A DNA stretch of 10,639 bases, taken from NCBI GenBank assembly GCA_934636065.1, contig CAKTZW010000033.1:1-10639 (forward strand), written 5' to 3'. Source of the stretch: an uncultured Labedella sp. GTDB taxonomy: Bacteria > Actinomycetota > Actinomycetes > Actinomycetales > Microbacteriaceae. Below are positions 1 to 6,191 of the stretch, piece after piece. Under the pieces are notes generated by a model. It was given only the letters and a program-made list of their open reading frames with translations. It was not told the DNA's origin and made no database searches. The position numbers were made by a program, and so were the translations under genes. The stretch's first letter is position 1. Each line of letters opens with the position of its first letter.

Positions 1-37
1 GGACGGACCCGTCCACAACCGCGACAAAGGGTGACAG

Positions 38-721
38 ATGGCCTTGATTCACTGGCTGTTCGACGCGCAGCTGGTCATCGGCAGCCAGACCATCCTCTGG
101 CGGGAGGTCGTGGGCAACCTGTTCGGATTGCTCAGCGCCCTGGGCGGGATGCGCCGCAAGGCCTGGGCCTGGCAGGTCGGGATCATCGGCAACGCGCTGC
201 TCCTGACCGTCTTCCTGGGCGTCGCCTTCGGCACTCCCAACCCGGTGAACCTGCTGGGCCAGGCCGGGCGCCAGGTCATGTTCATCGCGGTCTCCGTCTA
301 TGGCTGGTATCGCTGGCGCACCGCGAGCCGCGGCGGCGGGTCGGCCGTGGAGCCGCGCTGGGCCGGTTGGCGCAACCGTGCGTTCCTCGTCATCGCGCTC
401 GTCGGGGGCACCGCCGTCCTCACTCCCCTCTTCCGGGCGCTCGGCTCGTACGAGCCCGTCTGGGCCGACGCGTGGATCTTCATGGGCTCTCTCCTGGCCA
501 CCTACGGCATGGCGAAGGGCTGGGTGGAGTTCTGGCTCATCTGGGTCGCCGTCGACCTCGTCGGCGTCCCGCTGCTCTTCGGCGCGGGCTACTACGCGTC
601 CGGCTTCATGTACGTCTTCTACGGCGCCTTCACGCTCTTCGGCTTCATCGTCTGGGCGCGCTCGCGCCGACGGAAGCCGAGCGTCGAGACGCTCTTCCCC
701 GATCCCACGCTGCAGAACTGA
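38..721 (+). CDS. pnuC: PnuC-family nicotinamide riboside/mononucleotide transporter
   Basis: A 227-residue multi-pass membrane protein that fits the PnuC family in length and pattern. PnuC proteins sit in the inner membrane and carry vitamin B3 precursors (usually nicotinamide riboside) by facilitated diffusion for NAD salvage. Seen here: an N-terminal amphipathic start, a GNLFGLLSALGG helix near residues 26-37, a Trp-rich WAWQVGIIGN stretch near 43-52, and the family-typical Q...YGWYRW segment near residues 78-92. Further hydrophobic helices follow, and the C-terminus is basic and cytoplasmic-looking (RSRRRK). The ATG start is supported by an AAAGGG Shine-Dalgarno-like sequence about 7 nt upstream. 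The gene is convergent with the GntR regulator and is probably functionally independent of it. No NAD-kinase or NadR-like gene is in view, and what lies upstream is cut off. The exact substrate (riboside or mononucleotide) cannot be read from sequence. Confidence 0.93.
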   Translation: MALIHWLFDAQLVIGSQTILWREVVGNLFGLLSALGGMRRKAWAWQVGIIGNALLLTVFLGVAFGTPNPVNLLGQAGRQVMFIAVSVYGWYRWRTASRGGGSAVEPRWAGWRNRAFLVIALVGGTAVLTPLFRALGSYEPVWADAWIFMGSLLATYGMAKGWVEFWLIWVAVDLVGVPLLFGAGYYASGFMYVFYGAFTLFGFIVWARSRRRKPSVETLFPDPTLQN

Positions 722-735
722 TCCCAACGCTGCAG
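701..735. repeat. Imperfect tandem duplication at the pnuC stop codon
   Basis: GATCCCACGCTGCAG (701-715) is followed after AACT by GATCCCAACGCTGCAG (720-735). The two copies differ by a single inserted A. The pnuC stop TGA (719-721) lies at the junction, so the duplication straddles the end of the reading frame. The 8-nt ACGCTGCA in the second copy (727-734) also has a perfect inverted partner at 770-777, inside the 3' end of the gntR gene. Direct observation; any function, such as a weak convergent terminator, is speculative. Confidence 0.75.
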
Positions 736-750
736 GGCTCCCCGCCGCAC

Positions 751-1437
751 TCAGCTCTCGGGTGCGGGTTGCAGCGTCGAGAGCCAGAACTCGGTACGCG
801 CGACGTGCGATGCCGCGGCGGCCGTCGCCGCGGCGGGGTCGCGACGGGCGATCGCCTCGACGATGGCCCGGTGCCCCTCGTCGCTCGTCCGCTTGACGGG
901 CGCTGACGGGTCCGAGTCGAAGATCTTGTAGTGCCGACCGCGGGACCGGAACACGGCGATGAGGGACGTCACGGTCGCGTTGCCGGCGGCGACGCAGATC
1001 GCCTCGTGGAACTCGTCGTCGAGCTCGGTGACGGCCGAGACGTCGTCGCTCGCCTCCATCTCGTCGCACAGGGCGGTCAGTCGCTCGACGAGCCCCTCGG
1101 GAGCGCGCGCAGCCGCCTGGGCTGCGGCGTTCCCCTCGAGCACGCGACGGATCTCGAAGAGCTGCAGGAGCCCGTCGAGCGGGAGGAGATCGACCGTGAC
1201 GGAGAACCCGCGGACGACATCCGCCGGATCGAGACGGGACACGTAGGTGCCGGAGCCGTGCCGGACCTCGATCACGCCCAGGGTGTCGAGCACGCGTACC
1301 GCCTCCCGCAGCGAGCTGCGCGACACGTCGAGCCGGCTGCAGAGCTCGGCCTCCGGAGGGAAGCGCTGGCCCGGCCCCAGCTCGCCGGAGGAGATCATCC
1401 GCCGCAGCCCGTCGAGGGCCGTCATCATCACCGTCAT
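751..1437 (-). CDS. FadR-subfamily GntR transcriptional regulator
   Basis: A 228-residue DNA-binding regulator. Residues 5-66 form the GntR winged helix-turn-helix: the basic motif PGQRFPPEAEL (22-32), the recognition region SRSSLREAVRVLDTLGVIEV (39-58) and the wing HGSGTYV (60-66). Residues about 85-220 form an all-helical FCD effector domain. Its usual metal/ligand residues appear present: D140 and H144 in LDDEFHEAI, H189 in DEGHRAI, and H211 in ASHV. FCD domains typically bind small carboxylates, sometimes through a metal. The start chosen is the ATG at 1437, which has GAAAGG 6 nt upstream; an in-frame extension to 1512 lacks support and would read through the control region. The gene is divergent from the PLP enzyme and transporter genes, so it most likely controls them and itself through the paired sites at 1483-1496 and 1597-1613. 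Repression relieved by the imported compound is the usual mode, which is inferred here. Confidence 0.92.
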   Translation of the reverse strand: MTVMMTALDGLRRMISSGELGPGQRFPPEAELCSRLDVSRSSLREAVRVLDTLGVIEVRHGSGTYVSRLDPADVVRGFSVTVDLLPLDGLLQLFEIRRVLEGNAAAQAAARAPEGLVERLTALCDEMEASDDVSAVTELDDEFHEAICVAAGNATVTSLIAVFRSRGRHYKIFDSDPSAPVKRTSDEGHRAIVEAIARRDPAAATAAAASHVARTEFWLSTLQPAPES

Positions 1438-1482
1438 GGGCGACCTTTCGTGTGACCAACATCGGACGACCCGCGGAGGCCG

Positions 1483-1496
1483 GACGTCTGATGACT
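1483..1496. promoter_or_regulatory. Putative GntR operator, gntR-proximal copy
   Basis: GACGTCTGATGACT is identical at 13 of 14 positions to GACATCTGATGACT at 1599-1612. It carries the TCnGA core typical of FadR-like GntR operators but is less symmetrical than the other copy. It lies 45 nt upstream of the gntR start, so it would fall in that gene's leader or promoter. The centres of the two copies (1489 and 1605) are 116 bp apart, close to 11 helical turns. That spacing would allow cooperative binding or looping. Binding itself is inferred. Confidence 0.55.
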
Positions 1497-1545
1497 CGCC
1501 GTCGCGCGACACCGAGATCCGGTAGGGACTCTCCGCAACTCGGTA

Positions 1546-1574
1546 TTTACAAGCCGCGCGGCGCTCACTACCGT
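1546..1574 (+). promoter_or_regulatory. Possible promoter of the PLP enzyme/transporter operon
   Basis: TTTACA (1546-1551) matches the -35 consensus at 5 of 6 positions. It is followed after 17 nt by TACCGT (1569-1574), a weak -10 that fits the actinobacterial TAnnnT pattern. The A/T-rich patch here stands out in otherwise GC-rich sequence. Transcription would start near 1581, placing the 1597-1613 palindrome in the early transcribed region, a common position for a roadblock operator. The divergent gntR promoter could not be placed with confidence. Confidence 0.4.
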
Positions 1575-1596
1575 ATCCGTAAGCTCGCTCGGGCCC

Positions 1597-1613
1597 AAGA
1601 CATCTGATGACTT
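1597..1613. promoter_or_regulatory. Putative GntR operator palindrome, operon-proximal copy
   Basis: AAGACATCTGATGACTT is a 17-nt palindrome around a central T (1605), with 7 of 8 arm positions pairing; the only mismatch is A1600/A1610. The TCTGA core matches the TCnGA centre of known FadR-subfamily operators. The site lies just upstream of the Shine-Dalgarno (GGGAAG, 1616-1621) of the PLP enzyme gene and downstream of the proposed promoter. The adjacent FadR-type regulator is the obvious candidate to bind it. Confidence 0.65.
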
Positions 1614-1628
1614 TCGGGAAGACGATCC

Positions 1629-2921
1629 ATGTCGCTTGCGCTCGACCACCCGCCGGCCCCCGCGGCGATCCTCTCCCGCGACGGGCGGCCCGCTCGCGAC
1701 GCGTGGAGCCTCTCGCGGGACGTGACCCACCTCAACCACGGGTCGTACGGCGCCGTCCCCACGGCGACGATCGAGCACCACCTCGGTCTCATCACCCTCA
1801 TGAACACGGGGCCGGGCGCCTGGTTCGCCACGGCGGCGGAGCGCGTCGGCGCGGCCCGCGAGCAGATCGCCGCCTTCCTGCGCACGCCGCCGGAGCGGAC
1901 GGCCCTCGTCCCCAACGCGAGCGCCGGCGTCACCGTCGCGCTGCAGGCCCTCGACCTCGCACCCGGCGCCGAGATCGTCGTGACCGACCACATCTACGGA
2001 GCGGTGCGGATGGCCGCCGAACGCGCGACGCGGCGGGTGGGCGGCACCGTCACGATGGTGCCGATCGATCTCGACGCCACGGACGACGACGTCGTGGCGT
2101 CCATCGCCGCGGCGACGACCGGGCGAACGGCGCTCGTCATCGTCGATCAGATCGCGTCGGCCACGGCCCGCGTCTTCCCCGTCGCGGCGATCGCACGCCG
2201 GCTGCGCGCCGAGGGCGTCCCCCTGCTCGTGGACGCCGCTCACGCCCCCGCGCTCTATGCGGACCCCACGGCGGGCATCGACGCGGACTACTGGGTCGGC
2301 AACCTGCACAAGTGGGCGTGCGCCCCCTCGGGGACCGCCGCGCTCGTCGTGTCGCCGCGCGTCGAGGCCGACGCGCTCTACCCGCTGATCGACTCGTGGG
2401 GCGCTCCCGACTCGTTCCCGAGGCGCTTCGACACGCAGGGGACCGTCGACCTCACGGCCATCCTGTCGGCGCCCCACGCCGTGCGCACGATCGAGCACGA
2501 GTTCGGATGGGACCGGATGCGCGACTACGTCTCGGCTCTCTCGGCCCATGCGGAGGGGACGATCGCGGCGGCCCTCGAGGATGCGACGGGCCTCAGCGCC
2601 CGCGTCAACACGCCCGTGCACGCGCCCGCGCTGCGCCTCATCGAGATGCCTCCCGGCCTCGTCGCCTCCCCCGACGACGCCCACGTCCTCCACCGCGTGT
2701 TCCGTCGCCTCGGTTTTCAGACGGCCACCACCTCGTGGCGCGACCGCGGCTTCCTCCGTCTGTCCGCGCACCTGTACAACACCCCGGCGGACTACGCACG
2801 GTTCGTGGAGACGGGAGTTCCCGCCATCGCCGCGCTCCACCGGGCGCGGTCCGCGGAGCCCGAGCAGTCGCTCGAGTCCGTCGGCGCCCGAGTGGTGCCC
2901 GACCCCGCGACCGGCGCCTGA
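1629..2921 (+). CDS. Class V PLP-dependent enzyme, isopenicillin-N-epimerase-like
   Basis: A 430-residue fold-type I PLP enzyme of the class V aminotransferase superfamily, resembling isopenicillin N epimerase (CefD) and its many uncharacterised relatives. Visible landmarks in order: LNHGSYGAVP (35-44); the phosphate-binding NASAG loop (96-100); DHIYGA (120-125), where H121 or Y123 would stack on the cofactor; LVDAAHA (200-206), with D202 pairing with the pyridine nitrogen and H205 following; the Schiff-base lysine K228 in NLHKWACAPSGTAAL; and R377 in LRLSAHLYNT, the usual carboxylate-binding arginine. All core cofactor residues are present, so it should be active. In the loop near residue 270 it reads TQGTVD where CefD-like proteins, as I recall them, have GTRD, so the substrate may differ. 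GGGAAG 7 nt upstream supports the ATG. It is first in the operon with the binding protein and permeases (79-nt gap) and probably acts on the imported compound. Epimerase, aminotransferase and C-S lyase (EgtE-like) are all possible. Confidence 0.88.
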   Translation: MSLALDHPPAPAAILSRDGRPARDAWSLSRDVTHLNHGSYGAVPTATIEHHLGLITLMNTGPGAWFATAAERVGAAREQIAAFLRTPPERTALVPNASAGVTVALQALDLAPGAEIVVTDHIYGAVRMAAERATRRVGGTVTMVPIDLDATDDDVVASIAAATTGRTALVIVDQIASATARVFPVAAIARRLRAEGVPLLVDAAHAPALYADPTAGIDADYWVGNLHKWACAPSGTAALVVSPRVEADALYPLIDSWGAPDSFPRRFDTQGTVDLTAILSAPHAVRTIEHEFGWDRMRDYVSALSAHAEGTIAAALEDATGLSARVNTPVHAPALRLIEMPPGLVASPDDAHVLHRVFRRLGFQTATTSWRDRGFLRLSAHLYNTPADYARFVETGVPAIAALHRARSAEPEQSLESVGARVVPDPATGA

Positions 2922-3000
2922 CCCACCGGCCCCCCGCCACCACCCCCGACCCGCTCCGGTACCACCCCCTTCACCGCACTCTCGACAGCACGGAGGAAAC

Positions 3001-4299
3001 ATGAAGAACCGCACCCCCGCGTTCGTGGCCATGATGGCCGCGGGCGCTCTCGCCCTCACCGGGTGTTCGGGCTCGACCGGCGGGGACGGCGACGTCACCC
3101 TGCAGATGGTGGAGACGCTCACCAACCCCGCACGTCAGAAGATCCTCAAGGAGCTCATCGCCGGTTTCGAGGACGAGAACCCCGGCGTCACCGTCGAGCT
3201 CGTCTCGCCTCCCAACGAGCAGGCCCTCTCGACGCTGCAGCAGATGCTGCAGTCCGGCAACGGCGTCGACGTCCTCGAGGTGCAGGACTCCACGGTCGGT
3301 CCGTTCACGGCCAACGACTGGCTCTACGACATGAACGAGGACCTGTCCGATTGGGACGGCTGGGACGCGCTCACCGAGAACGCGAAGTCGTTCGCCAACG
3401 AGGAGGGACCGACCTACCTCATCCCCTACGGCTTCTACGGGCTCAGCCTGTTCTACCGCACCGACCTCATCGAGGAGGCCGGCTTCGACGAGCCCCCGCA
3501 CAGCTGGGAGGAGATGATCGAGATGGCCGAGGCCATCAACGACCCCTCCGCCAACCAGTACGGGTACGCCTTCCGCGGCGGCACCAATGGCGCCTCGAAC
3601 GCCGCGGCGATCATCACCGCGTACGCGGCCGACGAGATCGACCCGGAGAACGCCTTCCTCCTGCCCGACGGCTCGACGGTGTTCGCGACGACGGAGGCCG
3701 AGGAGGCGATGACCGACTACCTCGACCTCTTCGAGAACGGGTCGCCGCCCTCGTCGATCGCGTGGGGCTACCCGGAGATGGTCCAGGGCTTCGCGTCCGG
3801 GTCGACCGCGTTCCTGCTCCAGGACCCGGAGGTCATCGCGACCATCCGCGACGACTCCACCCTCACCGAGGACCAGTGGAGCACGACCCCGCTCCTCGTG
3901 GGTCCGTCCGGCAAGGCCGCTCAGCCGCTCGCGTCCGCCGGCTGGGGCGTCGCCGAGGCCAGCGAGCACAAGGAGGAGGCCGTCGCGCTCGTCGAGTACC
4001 TGTCGTCGGGCGACGCGCCGCTGACGTTCGCGAAGGGCAACTCGCTCGTCCCGATCGTGACCGCCGCGCAGGACGACCCGTACTTCGCCGAGGGACCGTG
4101 GGCCACCTACGTCTCCATGAACACCGACCCCGACACCTACATGAACGTCGTGCAGCCGCGCGCTGTCGAGTGGTGGACGGAGTGGGAGAAGAAGGCCGAC
4201 CGCGAACTCCAGTCGATGCTCCTCGGCGAGTCCACCCCGGAGGACGTCCTCGCCGGGTGGGACGAGTACTGGTCGGAGAAGTACGCGTCGGAGGGCTGA
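3001..4299 (+). CDS. Extracellular solute-binding lipoprotein of a CUT1-type ABC importer
   Basis: A 432-residue family 1 solute-binding protein, the cell-surface receptor of the importer. The lipoprotein signal is clear: MKNR, a hydrophobic stretch, then the lipobox LTGC with C22 as the lipidated residue, followed by a flexible Ser/Gly linker. The mature part shows the family pattern: VTLQMVETLTNPARQKIL, then FEDENPGVTVEL, then DVLEVQDSTVGPFTANDWLYDM, then the LIPYGFYGLSLFYRTDLIEEAGF hinge-lobe segment. The C-terminal half is rich in aromatic residues (WWTEWEKK, WDEYW), as expected for a carbohydrate-type ligand pocket. The ATG start is fixed by the lipoprotein signal and by GGAGGA at 2992-2997; the longer open frame upstream only overlaps the preceding gene out of frame. 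The stop is 4 nt before the first permease. The ligand cannot be named. Confidence 0.93.
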   Translation: MKNRTPAFVAMMAAGALALTGCSGSTGGDGDVTLQMVETLTNPARQKILKELIAGFEDENPGVTVELVSPPNEQALSTLQQMLQSGNGVDVLEVQDSTVGPFTANDWLYDMNEDLSDWDGWDALTENAKSFANEEGPTYLIPYGFYGLSLFYRTDLIEEAGFDEPPHSWEEMIEMAEAINDPSANQYGYAFRGGTNGASNAAAIITAYAADEIDPENAFLLPDGSTVFATTEAEEAMTDYLDLFENGSPPSSIAWGYPEMVQGFASGSTAFLLQDPEVIATIRDDSTLTEDQWSTTPLLVGPSGKAAQPLASAGWGVAEASEHKEEAVALVEYLSSGDAPLTFAKGNSLVPIVTAAQDDPYFAEGPWATYVSMNTDPDTYMNVVQPRAVEWWTEWEKKADRELQSMLLGESTPEDVLAGWDEYWSEKYASEG

Positions 4300-4303
4300 G
4301 ACC

Positions 4304-5275
4304 GTGACGACCACCCTTCCGGAGCGGCGGGCGGGCTCGTCCGCCGCTCCGGCGGGCGGGCAGCCGTCGCCCCCCGCCTCGCGCCGCCGCGCGTTCACGC
4401 GCCGCCGCGCCCTCACCATCGCGGCCTTCCTCGCGCCGGCGTTCATCATCGTCATCGTGTTCACCTACTACCCGATGCTCGCGGGCAGCCTCGGCGCGTT
4501 CCGCACGTGGACGATCTACAACATCGCCGAGCAGCCGTGGACGGGACTCGACAACTTCCGGATCGTCCTGTCGGATCCGCTCTTCTACAGCACGGTCGGG
4601 AACACCGTCGTGTGGGTGATCGGCTCGATCGTCCCCCAGTTCGTGATCGGCTTCGCGCTCGCCCTCTGGATGCGGCGGAAGTTCCGGTTCCGCGGCCTCT
4701 ACCAGGCCCTCGTGTTCTTCCCCTGGGCCGTGTCCGGCTTCCTCATCGGCGTCCTCTTCCGCTGGATGTTCAACAGCGAGTTCGGCGTCATCAACGACCT
4801 CCTCATGCGCAGCGGACTCGTCGACGCCCCGCTCCCCTGGCTCGCGACTCCCGCTCTCGCGATGCCCGCCGTCATCATCGCGAACGTCTGGTACGGCGTG
4901 ACCTTCTTCGCGATCATGATCCTCGCGGCGCTCCAGTCGGTTCCCGACGAGCTGTACGAGGCGTCGGCGCTCGACGGCGCGGGCAAGGTGCGGTCGTTCT
5001 GGCACGTGACCGTTCCGTACATCCGGACGACGCTCGCTCTCACCGTGCTGCTCCGGACCATCTGGATCTTCAACTTCCCGGACCTCATCTTCGGCATGAC
5101 GAGCGGCGGGCCCGGCGGCCGGACCCACATCGTCACGAGCTACATGATCTCGATCACCCAGCAGGGCGAGTACGGGCGGGCGAGCGCCCTCGGACTCGTG
5201 GTCATGCTCGTGCTCGCGATCTTCGCGGTGTTCTACCTGCTCGCGACGCGGGAGAAGAAGGAGGCGTACCGATGA
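4304..5275 (+). CDS. CUT1-type ABC transporter permease (MalF/UgpA-like)
   Basis: A 323-residue integral membrane subunit of the importer. It begins at GTG 4304, 4 nt after the binding-protein stop, with GAGGG about 8 nt upstream. A cytoplasmic N-terminal tail of about 36 residues, rich in Ala, Pro and Arg, precedes the first helix (TIAAFLAPAFIIVIVF, about residues 38-53). About six helices follow. The EAA loop that docks the ATPase is EASALDGAGKVRSFW at about residues 219-233. The segment FNFPDLIFGMTSGGPGGRT near 263-281 is the typical sugar-permease P-loop-like stretch. The stop overlaps the start of the next permease (ATGA). No ATP-binding gene is present, so a shared MsiK/MsmX-type ATPase encoded elsewhere is the likely partner (family knowledge plus inference). 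Confidence 0.94.
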   Translation: MTTTLPERRAGSSAAPAGGQPSPPASRRRAFTRRRALTIAAFLAPAFIIVIVFTYYPMLAGSLGAFRTWTIYNIAEQPWTGLDNFRIVLSDPLFYSTVGNTVVWVIGSIVPQFVIGFALALWMRRKFRFRGLYQALVFFPWAVSGFLIGVLFRWMFNSEFGVINDLLMRSGLVDAPLPWLATPALAMPAVIIANVWYGVTFFAIMILAALQSVPDELYEASALDGAGKVRSFWHVTVPYIRTTLALTVLLRTIWIFNFPDLIFGMTSGGPGGRTHIVTSYMISITQQGEYGRASALGLVVMLVLAIFAVFYLLATREKKEAYR

Positions 5276-6108
5276 TCACGACGCAATCGCCCGTCGGCCG
5301 GGCCGTCCGGATCGCCGCCCTCGCGATCTGGCTCGTCATCACCCTCTTCCCGCTCTACTGGATCGTGGTCACGGCGGTGAAGCCGCGCACCGACATCTAC
5401 GCCTTCCCGGTCCAGTACTGGCCGGAGACGTTCTCCCTCGAGAACTTCGTGAACCTCTTCGAGGTCTCGAACTTCGGCACGTACCTCATGAACAGCATCA
5501 TCGTGTCGGTCGTCGCCGCGACGCTCGTGACGCTCATCTCGCTGCTCTCGGGGTACGTCATCGCGCGATTCGAGTTCCGGGCGAAGGGCGCCGTGCTCAT
5601 GGCGTTCCTCGTCACCCAGATGATCCCCGGCTTCATCGCGCTCGGTCCGCTGTACCAGCTCATGGTCAATCTCGGGCTCGTCAACGACCGCAGCGGGCTC
5701 GTGCTCGTCTACATCGCCATGTGCATCCCGTTCTCGACGATCATGCTCCGCGGGTTCTTCGAGAACGTGCCGGACGCGCTCGAGGAGGCGGCGATGATCG
5801 ACGGCTGCAGCCGGCTCGGCGCGCTCTTCCGCGTGCTCGTGCCGATCATGACGCCCGGCATCGTCGCAGCGTTCATCTTCAACTTCGTGAGCTGCTGGAA
5901 CGAGCTGTTCCTGTCGGTGACGCTCATGACGTCGGACGCGAACAAGACGGTGCCGACGGCGCTCAACGGCTTCATCACGAGCTACAACATCGACTGGGGC
6001 TCCATGTCCGCGGCCGCGGTGCTGACGATCATCCCGACGATGGTCATGTTCGCCTTCGCGAGCAAGTACATCGTGCAGGGGCTGACGTCCGGTGCAGTCA
6101 AGGGCTGA
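5272..6108 (+). CDS. CUT1-type ABC transporter permease (MalG-like)
   Basis: The 278-residue second membrane subunit. The start ATG at 5272 overlaps the previous stop by 4 nt (ATGA) and has a perfect AAGGAGG Shine-Dalgarno 7 nt upstream (5258-5264), indicating translational coupling. The protein opens with a first helix (AALAIWLVITLFPLYWIVVTAVK), as MalG-type permeases do, and has six predicted helices. The EAA motif EEAAMIDGCSRLGALF (about residues 171-186) is the ATPase-docking loop. The C-terminus, SKYIVQGLTSGAVKG, is the classic ending of this family. It is last in the operon and is followed by the hairpin at 6145-6174. Confidence 0.95.
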   Translation: MITTQSPVGRAVRIAALAIWLVITLFPLYWIVVTAVKPRTDIYAFPVQYWPETFSLENFVNLFEVSNFGTYLMNSIIVSVVAATLVTLISLLSGYVIARFEFRAKGAVLMAFLVTQMIPGFIALGPLYQLMVNLGLVNDRSGLVLVYIAMCIPFSTIMLRGFFENVPDALEEAAMIDGCSRLGALFRVLVPIMTPGIVAAFIFNFVSCWNELFLSVTLMTSDANKTVPTALNGFITSYNIDWGSMSAAAVLTIIPTMVMFAFASKYIVQGLTSGAVKG

Positions 6109-6144
6109 CGGCGCCACTTTCCTCCGAGAGGACGGACGATCGGT

Positions 6145-6174
6145 ACGCGCGGCCGATGCACGTCGGTCGCGCGT
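6145..6174. terminator. 12-bp hairpin after the transporter operon
   Basis: ACGCGCGGCCGA (6145-6156) pairs with TCGGTCGCGCGT (6163-6174) around a 6-nt loop TGCACG, with one G-U wobble. It lies 36 nt after the last permease stop, in the 83-nt gap before dacB. No T-tract follows, so it would be a GC-only terminator of the kind often seen in actinobacteria. It may also affect dacB expression because it lies directly upstream of the proposed dacB promoter element. Confidence 0.6.
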
Positions 6175-6179
6175 CCTCG

Positions 6180-6185
6180 TATGGT
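6180..6185 (+). promoter_or_regulatory. Possible -10 element for a leaderless dacB transcript
   Basis: TATGGT fits the actinobacterial TAnnnT -10 pattern. It ends exactly 6 nt before the GTG at 6192, the spacing expected if transcription starts at the first base of the start codon. No convincing Shine-Dalgarno precedes that GTG, which agrees with leaderless translation. The -35 position (TGCACG) is poor. The assignment is inferential. Confidence 0.4.
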
Positions 6186-6191
6186 CGACGT

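Noticed and set aside
1..14. GGACGG/CCGTCC inverted repeat upstream of pnuC
   Set aside because: It touches the window edge with a 2-nt centre. It is too short and incomplete to call an operator, riboswitch or upstream terminator.
1459..1470. Possible third GntR site around ATCGGAC upstream of gntR
   Set aside because: It shares only the 5-nt TCnGA core, which is common by chance here, and the flanking symmetry is poor.
1438..1512. 25-residue N-terminal extension of the GntR regulator
   Set aside because: It runs through the putative operator, is not part of the winged-helix fold, and lacks a Shine-Dalgarno, whereas ATG 1437 has one.
2548..3000. Upstream in-frame extension of the solute-binding protein, suggesting a fusion
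   Set aside because: The extension overlaps the PLP enzyme gene out of frame and is Arg/Pro/Ser low-complexity. The lipoprotein signal and strong Shine-Dalgarno fix the start at 3001.
2922..3000. Internal promoter or terminator between the PLP enzyme and binding-protein genes
   Set aside because: The 79-nt gap is C-rich and unstructured, with no convincing hairpin or -10/-35 pair. Only the Shine-Dalgarno can be supported.
1434..3125. 563-codon open frame on the minus strand across the PLP enzyme gene
   Set aside because: Composition is Arg/Gly/Asp-rich low-complexity typical of antisense frames in high-GC DNA, and the + strand carries a full, motif-complete PLP enzyme.
4507..5271. Upstream extension of the second permease
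   Set aside because: It overlaps the first permease in another frame and lacks membrane character. ATG 5272 has a perfect Shine-Dalgarno and a normal MalG-type start.
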